From the NCBI RefSeq assembly GCF_026210795.1, contig NC_089429.1, positions 6,977,001 to 7,041,000 on the forward strand: 64,000 nucleotides of DNA, read 5' to 3'. Under the pieces are notes generated by a model. That model was not told the DNA's origin. It made no database searches and saw only the letters and a list, made by a program, of their open reading frames with translations. Source of the DNA: Rhizophagus irregularis. Taxonomy: Eukaryota > Glomeromycota > Glomeromycetes > Glomerales > Glomeraceae. Position numbers and translations under genes: made by a program. This document shows, piece by piece, positions 13,318-23,077 of this stretch. Position 1 is the first letter of the stretch. Each line of letters begins with the position of its first letter.

Positions 13318-13425
13318 TTTTGCCGAAAGGACGTTTTGCCAAAAAATAGGGCCAACATTATGCAGAATATAAATAACTCAGGCCAGAGATTATTTTTCAG
13401 CGAAATGGCTTTCAGCGAAATGTCC
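13318..13425. repeat. GCCGAAAGGACG-type dispersed motif cluster
   Basis: Contains TTTTGCCGAAAGGACG, then TTTTGCC, and further on two CAGCGAAATG words followed by TCC. The same words in both orientations form clusters at 28297-28400 and 28680-28705. TTTTGCCGAAA and TTTCGGCAAAA are reverse complements, so the motif is self-complementary in tandem. Confidence 0.5.
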
Positions 13426-13649
13426 TGATACCAATTTTCTATATGTTCTATTATCAGATTTAGTCCCTGTAAAAAATGTGATCCATGTTCATATTTCCAT
13501 GATTTTTCCGTGAATGTATCATTTTCACAGAATTTTTATGAAAGTTAGAGAAATGATGGACTATATAACTAAAAAAAATTGTCTGACGTTTGGATTAATC
13601 TCCGTATAAATAATTTAAATTGTGTAACTTGAAATCCATATAATTAAAA

Positions 13650-14160
13650 CCTGTGACATGCCTCCACAAAAACTATTCGATCCAACGATCCGTATACATG
13701 CCAATCAACTAATCCAATTTCAGTTAATAAAATTTTACCTTAATCGGAATTTTTTTTTTTTGATTAATAAATTTTTTGTCTGATTTTTTCTTTCCTTTTT
13801 CTTCTTTCAGTTTAGTTTTTTTTTAACCGAAAAATTTGTTTTTTCTCATTCTTTTCCCGTTTAGGTTTAATTTTTTTCCCAAGCTGAAAAATATTTTTTT
13901 TTATTAAACAATCCCTATTATTTTTTTTCGATCTTTTTTTTTTAGACCATATTGTTATTTTTCTTTAAAAAAAAATTTTTTTTTAGATCGAATTATTGTC
14001 CTTTTTTTTCAGAATTTTTTTTCGTACTTATTTTTTATTTTCGGATTCCTTTTTTTTAAAAAATTTCCCTTTTTTTTACACTGATTTCTTTCTTTATCCT
14101 TTTTCTTCCCCCAAATTTTTTTTAAATTTTTTTTTCTTTTTCTTTCAATTTTTCTTTTAT
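13650..14160 (+). repeat. Dispersed repeat, plus-orientation copy (partner 48110-48790)
   Basis: The segment from GATCCGTATACATGCCAATC through a ~400-bp T-rich tract aligns with the reverse complement of 48110-48790. Shared words in the same order include CTAATCCAATT, GATCGAATTATTGTC, GATTTCTTTCTTTATCC and AATTTCCCTTTTTT. The T-rich tract has interspersed TTTAG and CAG words, like the spacers of the microexon-like arrays. Coding status is unknown. Confidence 0.65.
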
Positions 14161-14835
14161 TATTAAATAAAAAATAAAATATTATATTAAATATATTTAT
14201 ATATTTACAAAAGTATTATTTTTTTAAAAAAAAATCAATATAACATATAGGAAAATTGACCGATGTTGGTAGATAGATGAGTAAGATTTTTTCAATTAAA
14301 TTGGATAAATAGTTTGATTTTCAAATTCATAAAAATATAAAAAAAAATTGATATTTTTACATACTTTATAATTAATTGAAGAAATTGTTGATTTAATAAT
14401 AAATTATTATAACCAAATTCATATCTGAAATTCTCTAAATAATCACCAGATTTTTGAATAAATATTTTAATTCTAATGGTTTAGTTAAATTAATAATTTA
14501 TTGAGTAAAATGAGTAGTATCAAAAGAATAATAATAAATGAAATGATCAAATATTTTTCCTAAGTTGGTTATAAGTTAAAGATTGACGTAATATAAAATA
14601 AGAAATAATTATAAATTTATAATCAATTTATAAAGGTATTTGTAGTATTTTCATAATATTAAGGTTTTTCAAAAATACTTCTAAAAAATTAATCAAATAA
14701 ATGAGGGTGAATGAAAAATAGGGAGAGTAAAGGAAATAAAAGAAATGAAGGGGAGTGAGGGAGGAAAATAAAAGAAGAAAAAGTTAGTAGGGAACGGAAA
14801 TTACATGTAATAAATAAACAAAAATAAAAAAATAA
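14161..14835. other. No gene seen
   Basis: AT-rich, without open frames, TIRs or tandem repeats that I can support. A purine-rich stretch lies at 14700-14800. Confidence 0.4.
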
Positions 14836-14839
14836 AAAA

Positions 14840-15120
14840 CATACCTTAGTAGTTGCAAAGAAGAACCGAAAGACCTAAAAAGAATGAAATACAAAATGTA
14901 ATAAATGAAATATTAAGAATTGAATGAAAAATAACTAAGAAAAAGAAACGACCATATAGTGCTGGTCATATCTTAATTGCAAAATTGAAAGAGCCAAAGG
15001 ACCTAAAAAAAATGAGATAAAGTTAGTAAGAACAAAATTGCAAGAAGCAAAAATGAAAAAAAAGAAAGAAAACGTATCTTGAGTGCCGTACAAAGGAGTG
15101 AAAAGGACCTAAAGAAAAAA
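14840..15120 (-). repeat. Short microexon-like array
   Basis: Three units on the minus strand near 14843-14880, 14966-15010 and 15065-15110. Each has an A-rich plus-strand spacer that reads as a T-rich tract ending in TTTAG. Next comes a block of about 30 nt starting GTCYTTYGG or GTCCTTTTC and ending in YAAG, then GTATG or ATATG/ATACG. This is the acceptor-exon-donor arrangement of the 1-2810 array, with different block sequences. Only the unit near 14843 has a GT donor; the other two begin AT. Confidence 0.5.
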
Positions 15121-16082
15121 AGATTATCCAAGTACGTTTAAAAAGTTTAAAAAAAAAAATAAATAATGAGGTGATATCATATAGGTTAGGTGAAAAATTG
15201 TTAAATCGCCCAAGGTGAAAATTAGTTATCAGTCACTGGAAATGTCTCAAAAAAAGAAGGCAAATTTTATTCATTAATGTTGACAAAAAAAATTTTGCAA
15301 TATAATACTCTCATTAAATATATAGTATATGTATATAATTAAAGTTGGCCAAAATTAATTAAATTGGATTTAATCATATGGGCCGATCCGACTCATTTCA
15401 TTAATTAATAATCAGGTGATATAATTGAGGAATATATATGAAATTTGTGAAGATCTGCAAATAAAATAAACTTAGATAAGCTTTCTACAAAAAAACAATA
15501 TGGTGGGGAATCGTCGGGAATCGTTTTCCTATTGGATGTTGTAAATATGTGACATATTAAAGTTAGTATAATGTGCTCTATTTTTATAACATTATTTGCA
15601 CATTATTACGTTTATTAAGGCATTTTAAACAGCAGTTTACGCTGTAAAACTTTTTTTAAATATATTAATAGGTTTATTTTTATTTTTTAGGCATTATTGT
15701 TTAATAATTATTGTAATTATTGTATATTATATGTATTTATATAATAAACAGCATATTTTTAAGGGTTATTCTTTATTTTTGATGGTATTTTATAATGGTT
15801 TTATTACATAAAAGAAGCGTTCAAAATATTTTTTTGATTTTTTTTTCGCTTGTTACACTAAATTCAATTGGTTCAATATTGTCACACTTATTCTCATGTG
15901 ACATTTGGTTGGTGAGTCGGATTAGCCCATATGTTTGCAAATCAATAATTCGTCGGTTTAAATTTTTTAAAAAAATTAAACTTATTGACCACTTCTACAA
16001 TCTTATTAAAAAAAATATTCATATACTCTTTATTATTCAACTTGGATCTTTGCTTAAAGTTAATGTATTGTTTATATTAAAA
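15121..16082. other. No convincing gene
   Basis: Mostly AT-rich non-coding sequence. An open frame of 127 codons at 15795-16178 runs into the satellite at its 3' end. It is rich in I, F, K and N as expected from AT-rich chance frames and has no recognisable domain, so I do not call it a gene. Confidence 0.4.
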
Positions 16083-16800
16083 ATAAAAAAAAATAAAGGA
16101 TCGGAAATCAGTACTATTACGAATAATGCCAATTTCTCCATGAGTATAAATCAAAAATTTGTTAAAATTAATATATAAGTAGATTCGACCTTGCCGAACA
16201 TCTTTCACTTAATTCACAAGGGCGAATTACTTAGAACCAAAGTGTTAAATTTACGCCCTGAAGTTACAGATTGGGTGTATAAAACATAAACAATAATTGC
16301 TCCATATGTGTTGATTAAAAATTCGCGAAAATCGAGATATAAGTAGTTTCGACCTTGCTGAACAATATTTACTTAATTTACAATAGCGATTCACTTAAGA
16401 CCAAAGTGCCAAAATTGCGCCCTAAGGTTATTGATCGGGTGTAAAAAATTCAAAGATCGAAAATTAGTATCGTTACAATAAATGCCAATTGCGCCATGAG
16501 TGTAAAATAAAAATTCATGAAAATTGATAAACATGTAGTCTCGTCCTTGCTGAACAATTTTCACTTATTTTACAAAGTCGATTTACTTAGGACTAAAATG
16601 CTGAAAATATGCTCTGAAGTTGCTAAACGAAATTTAAAATTAGTTTTATTACAAAAATTAAAATAGCTATGCAAGTATTAATTAAAAACTTACAAAATTT
16701 GAGTTTCCAGTAGTTTCGACCTTGCTGAACAATTATCACTTAATACATAAAATTGATTTACTTATAGCCAAAGTACTAAAATTACGCCATAAAATTTGTA
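16083..16800. repeat. Satellite-like tandem repeat, units about 165-195 bp, four copies
   Basis: Landmark words TCGACCTTGC then TGAACA or CGAACA recur near 16184, 16348, 16541 and 16715. Each is followed by a block ending in CCAAAGTG/CCAAAGTA..AAAATTACGCC. Copies are diverged by roughly 15-25% by eye. A stray piece of the unit occurs at 3518-3555. Confidence 0.75.
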
Positions 16801-17277
16801 TATATTTCTAAAGATATTACAAATTTGTATTTTTTTATTTTATGCAAAAACTATCTGAATAACCACCATTATAAGCTTAGAAAATCTTTTTCTACCCGTA
16901 AAATTACATATATTTTTGCTTTTAAATATGAATATTTCTTTATATTTCAACTTAGATCTTGAAAAAAGTGTGTTTTTTAAGTGAGTTTTTTGTGGGATAT
17001 AAAAAAAAAATTTATTATTAAAAATCCGAAAGTAAGGATAGAAATAAGTATAGTACACTTAAAATTCATGTCTAACTATTAAATAAAGTAATCTGATTAA
17101 TGTTACACAAAATTCGTTTAATATGAAAATGATCTGCATACGACATTTCCAGTGACTGTTATAATCTTCCGAATTTCATTCTACACTCAAACATCAAATC
17201 ATTATTGCCGTTTTCAAAATTACTGACAAATTTTGATTTGCGAGGTTTGATATATGATTTTTCGTATAACAAAAGTA
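16801..17277. other. No convincing gene
   Basis: AT-rich. A 72-codon minus-strand frame at 16840-17058 lacks any domain and is dominated by AT-rich codons. Confidence 0.4.
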
Positions 17278-17605
17278 AATCACATTTTTACGCGAATTTT
17301 TAATATTTTCATGTCAAATTTTTTTTGTAAATCATCAAATTCAAGATAAAATGTGTATCAACGTAAAATTTCAGTATATATTTAATATAAAAATTTTGGA
17401 CTTTTACTATGCAGATATCATTTATTATAGTCATTTATATATAAAAATAAAGTGAATCACATTTTTACGCGAATTTTTAATATTTTCATGTCAAATTTTT
17501 TTTGTGAATCATTAAATTCGAAACAAAATGAGTATCAGTGCAAAATTTCAGCATATATTTCATATAAAAATTTTGGACTTTTACTATGTTAATATTATTT
17601 ATTGC
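17278..17605. repeat. Two-copy tandem duplication, period about 177 bp
   Basis: Copy 1 starts at 17278 and copy 2 at about 17455. Both begin AATCACATTTTTACGCGAAT and share TATAAAAATTTTGGACTTTT near their ends, with only scattered substitutions. High identity suggests a fairly recent duplication. Confidence 0.8.
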
Positions 17606-17805
17606 AATTACGTTGTGCCAAGTAACTGTTTATCAGGCTTACGTAATAGGTATTTTTTATACAACTTAGTAACTGGTTGTACTAACATAAATCACCAATT
17701 AGTAAATGCCTGTTGCAAAATGAGGAAATTAGTTACTTTATTGGAAATTTGGATATTCATGAGCATATTTTTGTATTATATCCTTTATAATTATAATAAT
17801 TATTT

Positions 17806-18404
17806 CCTTAATTGCCGATCCGCCTAAAATCGGCACTGCGTTACTAATAAAATTCGGGGTTAAATTTGCCAATTTTGTGCTAGAACACAAACTTCAAAAA
17901 AGGATATCTCATAGATGACATATTGACTATAAAAAAAAATCATATGATATACTGAAAAAATACTTGAAAAAAACGAATTTGCAAAAAAAAAGTTATACAT
18001 TCGTATGCAAAATAATGAGTTTACTATGCGCGCACGTCAGATTTACACTTTAAAATATACGAAATTTCAATATTTCATTTTACTATATTGCATTATTTAC
18101 AATAAAAACCTATAATTTTTAGCTTCTAAAGTTGTTTTTAAAAGCTTTTTTGAAATATTTTTATTATTAAAAACAAGTGAAAGTTGAAGAAAACCAGTTA
18201 CAGAAATATAATTATAAAATTTTTTGGCAAATATGACTTGTCATAAAATGAAAGAAAATATTGTTTTTATGATATTTCTGTTTGTAAAATGGGTGAAACT
18301 TATTTCGCGCGTGAGATGCAAAAAATTCTTTTTTTTATTATCGCTATTATCCCCGAATTTTATTAGTAATGCAGTGCCGTTTTTAGGCAGATCGGCAATT
18401 AAGG
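17806..18404. mobile_element. 599-bp element with ~55-bp terminal inverted repeats
   Basis: The left end at 17806 (CCTTAATTGCCGATC, then GCCTAAAA and CGGCACTGC) is matched by the reverse complement of the right end at 18404. The match continues inwards through TTACTAATAAAATTCGGGG with about four mismatches, giving arms of roughly 55 bp. No transposase frame is inside, so it is a non-autonomous (MITE-like) element. The target-site duplication is unclear. A related, rearranged copy is at 51625-52253. Confidence 0.8.
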
Positions 18405-18689
18405 GAATAAAATTTGTGTGTTAAATAATGAATTAATATCTACGTAATTTCATTAATTGATAATTCTTTTTAATGAGGTTCTTCATGAGCTTAAAATTCA
18501 TATCACATTAAATAATGTCAAATTTTATTATTATGAAAAGTAAATCATTTATTTATCTTATTATAAAATTATAAAATGTTAATTGCGTAATTTAGTATCT
18601 TTTAATTTATTTAATAGTAATCCTGGATAGTATTTATTATTAAATGTTGTTTCATTTTCCATAAATAACTAAAATATTTAAAACACTTA

Positions 18690-19005
18690 ATTATTATATA
18701 GTATATCAACTTATTTTTAATAACTTGAAATACTTCATAATCATTCGCATTGAAATTGAATAAGTATGTGGTTTACATACCCAGTTAGTATCATTATTAT
18801 AACACACTAAGTCATGGCCACCACCAAATGTTGGCCCATAACTGCAGTTTGGAGGTTATTTCAATCTGCAAATGAGAAAATAAAACTATCTTTTGTTGAT
18901 TTATAACCATTCGTCAGTTCCCAATCCAATGGATTATATCCTCCAACTATTTGTTTCGAATTTTCAATTTTTACTAAAATTATAGTAGATCTTTATTTAT
19001 TTATT
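18690..19005 (-). pseudogene. TLDc-domain fragment
   Basis: Minus-strand reading gives KQIVGGYNPLDWEL, KSTKDSFIFSFAD, then in other frames FGGGHDLVCYNND and NDYEVFQVIKNK. These are the conserved landmarks of the C-terminal half of the TLDc domain as in the intact gene at 61687-63154. A stop after FSFAD and at least two frame changes break it. The BTB and BACK parts are absent, and the 5' end is cut at the border with the following element. Confidence 0.75.
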
Positions 19006-19489
19006 TAATTAATGTCAAGCAGGAAATCGCCTACTAAGGCTATTACAATTCCAAAGAAAAGAAAGAAGCACTATAAAAGGAAATTATCACCCAAGGTCGA
19101 TCAAAGACCGAAGTCAGGCCTCACTTGTGTTTAAAAAGAAACCAATTTGGACCTTAACCCGTCCGATAAGGAACAACTAAAGCCGAATAAAAAATATAGA
19201 CCCAATAAATCATCGTAACAAATAAAAATAATAAAAAAAATACTATAATAATCCTGTGACAGTTCAGTCAAAAAATAAAATTAATGATCCGTATTTTTCT
19301 TTCGACAAAAGTCGCCACCCGTAATACTGTCGTAAGTGGAATGATTCACACTATTCTAAATTGTTAAAAAGTAGTATAATAACGTGAGGTATATAAAAAA
19401 TACAATAATAAGATGTAGAAAAACTACTCGAAAAAAGGTAATTGACTCCTAGTGTACAAATACTAATATATAAAAACGGATAATTAATA

Positions 19490-21240
19490 TGAACTGTTTA
19501 AAGGTCCTGCTTCCAGGGAATAATCGGCAAGTGCTGGAGCAGGACGGAGCCGTTTGGGTTTGATCGAGCTATTATGTGAAGAGAGATTAAAATTGTAAGT
19601 AACATCACGTTTGTTGGGTCGAAGTTCAAGTTCTTTTGTATCATCGGAGGTGTTCGGATCATCTCATTGTCTGATGGATCTTTTGAATGAGTCGAGAAAT
19701 TTGTTCATTTCATTACGTTATTTCTTTTGACGTTTGATGTTACCAGCGTTAATTGCTTTCTTTTCTGTAAATTTCACCATGTTCTCATGAAAAATATCAG
19801 CCGTAGAAGTTAGGCAATCTATTGCTACACAGCGGGTGTCAAGACGTTTAACACTTGTTCCTAAGAGGGCAGCCTCTTCCTTTCTAGCTTTAGCAATCGT
19901 ATCGCGTTCAATGTTGTCTTGCTGTTGACAATGGTCAATTTGTAGTATTTCTTGCCTCCGCCTATCGGGCGAGTTTCTTCTCCAGTTCTGACATATAGGT
20001 GAACCATTCTTGGATTCCTGGTATGATAAAAGTTCCATTCTTGGCGTATATTGGATCTGGCGGTATAATATTACAGTATTTGTGGGGATAAACATATCTG
20101 GGATAGGGTTATACGGTTCTACAGTATACAGAATAGACGTCGAAAATGTAGGGTTGATTGGCGTGGTAGATTCTTCTATCGAATCAACTTCAATTTCAGG
20201 AGGAGCAACTGGTATCGGACGATTGTGTACAAAGTATGGAACCAAAAATCGGTAATCGTTCGCGTCAGATATTGTATGTGCTTGTTTGTATTTTAAATTT
20301 TAAATATTTGATGGGTTTGTTGATGAACTGTGATTTGAGAAATAAAAAACGATACTCGCAATGGCAAGATTATCCGCCATTGTACGTGTACGTTCTGGCT
20401 GCGGTTTTGTTATGTTGAAGATACGTCTACATGAACGTTGAAATCGTTTTTCCTTGTACGAGTATTAGCACTAAGAGCATATTTGAAGTTGAAAAGTCTC
20501 TTCCGGTACATATGTCTATTACCTAATCTTAAGATCGAATTGGCATCCCGAGCGTGAAGTGTTTCACTATAGGTTGTACCCAACCTGTTGGAGAAAATGC
20601 TTTTAGTACGGACCGCCATCGGCGATATAAGAGATTGACATTTATCGTTGACAAATCTGTGGTATCTTTAGTCTTCTTGTCATTTTTAGGTTTAATATCT
20701 TTGAAGGCTTTGAACTTTAATAAGTTTCGTTGATGATGGATGCAGCCGTGTCGTTTATGTGACATAATGAAGATTTTACTATATTGTTGTAATGGGGAGG
20801 GATATAATCTTGTTGTTTATCCAAGCAAGGAATATAAATTCCGAAATAAAAACGGTATCTTTTGTAGGTGAAATTAAAAAAAAGTTCTTGTGATAATATT
20901 TTGTTGGTCGTTCTTACGAGCACGTGATACTATAATCGATCCAATAATTTGTCTCTGATCATCTTAAAATATTTTGCTGAATACGTCGAGGGATGACTCT
21001 TTGTAAGGATGTGAGCATACAGAGCATACAGCTGATTTGGTATTTGTTGTTCAGAAAGAGTTCATCGGAATCCTGATCGACCAGCAAGCTCAAAGAAGTA
21101 ACTTCTTGATCGGCAAAATTTCATATATCTTGTTATAACCGGCTCGGTTTGGTTTGATCACGAGGAATTTATTCAGGGAGACCTGAAAGGAGTTTTTCGA
21201 AAAAATTTTGTAGGTGAAGGGTTTAGTAGTGACATGTTCA
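19490..21240 (-). pseudogene. Decayed copy of an unrecognised ~630-residue protein (element copy 1)
   Basis: This is a minus-strand homologue of 49452-51340, broken into several frames. In order from the 5' end: PNRAGYNKIYEI (near 21150), FNFTYKRYRFYFGIYIPC (around 20840-20880), SHKRHGCIHHQRNL (near 20750), YSxNRLGTTYS/RHMYRKRLFNF (around 20500-20610), and RFLFLKSQFINKPIKYLK (near 20310). Then come a 175-residue open piece (19718-20245) with GTSVKRLDTR, and a C-terminal TSDDTKELELRPNKR (near 19600-19640). Each has a counterpart at the same place in the better copy, so the amino-acid level has been conserved longer than the frame. GC content is visibly higher than in the surroundings. No known domain was recognised. 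Non-coding homology continues downstream to about 19285 (matching about 49205-49280). Confidence 0.7.
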
Positions 21241-21560
21241 AGTGTTTTAGTGTAAAGGAAAGTATAAAAGTTATATTTTTATAAATGTAAAGTGTATGGC
21301 AATGTAGGGGAGCAAGTAGAAATAAAAAAAAACTCGTTCAATACAAAAGTTTGTTGAAATATTACGTTGAGGGTCGATATGAAGACGTTATCTTGATGGA
21401 TGTATAATTTTATTAAAAGTAAAAATTTTTACAATATGTATATACTAAAAATATGGAATGAAGTGTTAAATATTCGCGAGTTGTTTGTGTTTTAAAGTTT
21501 GACGATAGCTAGTAATAAAAGTCTATTTCGTAATATAAAAAATTTTCTACTGCGTCATTT
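21241..21560. other. Spacer between element copy 1 and the BTB gene
   Basis: No gene seen. It contains AT-rich sequence with short open frames only. Confidence 0.4.
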
Positions 21561-21706
21561 TAAGAATTTTAAGATACATAGATTATGAAATGCTGCAGCT
21601 GTATCACCATCTCTACTAGCATGATAAAGCAAATAAGAATCACTTTTCTTTTCGACCCAGCTAGCAAAAATAACAAAATGTTGAGACTAACTATAATTGA
21701 ATCATA

Positions 21707-22613
21707 TTATTTCGATTTTTTATATCCCCTTGATGGTAATGAACTAATAATTTTTGTGCCAGGTACTAAATAAAATTGCATGATTTCCTTCATTAATTTT
21801 ATTGGTAGTAAATCCTGATAAGGATATACTTTGAAATAGTAATCAACAGAAGAAATATCTTGAAATCTAATCAATGGAATTAATCTATGTGTAGTTTGTT
21901 TCATTACTTCAATATCATCATTGGTCCATTTCTCAGGATCTTGATTAACATTAGGATTTTGAGCGCATGACCATCTAATAAAGTTACTCCAAATTTCACT
22001 TTCATCTAATTTAATTTTTTCTTTGAGAATGAGTTCAATCATTTGGGATGATAATCTTAAAAAGGTATTTTTTCCAAACAATAATTCTGGAGTTTCACAA
22101 ATTATTTGTAAACAATAATTTTGTATAGGCTCAAAATTCTCACAATTAAAAGTATTATCAAGAAATTTAATGATTAAAAATTCTTGAATATGCTTAACAA
22201 GTGATTCCAATTCAAATTCATTTGCTGCCGTTAATAATAATGTCAAAATATCTAAAGATTCAACACTTAAATCAATCTTACCACAATATAAAAATCTATT
22301 ATTAAATTATTTTATTTAGCTTAGTTTTTTACATAATTTAAGTTATCAAGTTTAAAAATTATTTTGAAATAAATTACCTGAAGATATTTTCTAAAATTTT
22401 GGGTGAAATATTAGATATATTAAAAATGAACTTTCCGTCCTTCTTTTCCTTTAAATTAGAACGAAAATAATTTGATTGACGGCAGAGAATTATGGAATGA
22501 GCGTAAATTTCTTGTACATTTGGTTCTTCTCCCACTTGTATAATAACGTCATAATTCTCTTTACTTTTAAAAAGTTGTTCATAATTTTTCGTAAGTTCTA
22601 ATTTTGATGCCAT
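21707..22613 (-). pseudogene. BTB-BACK protein with ruined TLDc domain
   Basis: Exon 1 (22613-22378) encodes the BTB part, with NYDVIIQVGEEPNVQEIYAH and NISPKILENIFR. A CAG|GTAATT donor and an AATAATAG acceptor join it in frame to exon 2 (from 22295), which starts FLYCGKIDLSVESLDILTLL and carries the BACK helices (SEIWSNFIRWSCAQNP, HRLIPLIRFQDIS). The frame ends at 21707 after about 274 residues. Family members are about 460 residues with a C-terminal TLDc domain. Beyond the stop, another frame still reads FVIFASWVEKKSDS and ASRDGDTAAAFHN, the start of TLDc, and then it is lost. The gene therefore suffered a frameshift and a 3' truncation. The remaining BTB-BACK protein could still be made and act as a Cullin-3 type adaptor, but this is inference. 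Confidence 0.75.
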
Positions 22614-22880
22614 TATCCTATAAATTTGGATTTAAAATTTTTTTTTATAAAAAAAGTGTTTTTAAAAATTTGTTTTTTTAAAAAAGTGTTTTTAAAAATT
22701 TTTTTTTTTTAAAAAAAAAATAATAAATAAACTTTAATTTATATAGTAATTACTTTTCATTTAATTTGACCAAAAATGCAGAACAGGTTTGTTCAATTCT
22801 AGTAAGTAGTAACGTCGGATATTCCGCTGTGTAATTTTCAGAGTTCATCACTACCGATTAAATATATGGCGCAATAGAAT

Positions 22881-23055
22881 TAGAGGTTGGAACCGGTTAA
22901 ATTGCACCCCATTTGACCGATTGACAAAGGTTCTAACCTTACATTTCATGTCTCAAGTGTCTAGGTTAGTTATATTTTTTGTCGATCGGTCGAATGGGGT
23001 GTTAATTAACCGGCTATTAGCCGGTTAAGGCTTTTTGGACCGGTTCTAACCTCTA
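22881..23055. mobile_element. hAT-like MITE, ~175 bp
   Basis: Ends TAGAGGTTGGAACCGGT and (reverse complement of the right end) TAGAGGTTAGAACCGGT form TIRs. Eight-base flanks AATAGAAT (22873-22880) and AATAGATT (23055-23062, overlapping the end by one base) look like a target-site duplication with one mismatch, the length made by hAT transposases. An internal near-perfect palindrome TTAACCGGCTATTAGCCGGT sits at about 23006-23028. Confidence 0.65.
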
Positions 23056-23077
23056 ATAGATTCACTTTTTTTCTGTA

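Noticed and set aside
15795-16178. Open frame of 127 codons on the plus strand
   Set aside because: Residues are those expected from AT-rich chance frames, there is no domain, and its 3' third lies inside the satellite repeat.
19012-19134. 40-codon basic plus-strand frame (MSSRKSPTKAITIPKKRKK)
   Set aside because: Too short, no domain, and it lies at the border of a mobile element. It could be a nuclear-signal-like peptide by chance.
20010-20255. Plus-strand frame of 81 codons in the element copy 1
   Set aside because: It mirrors the minus-strand coding frame, which has homology to copy 2.
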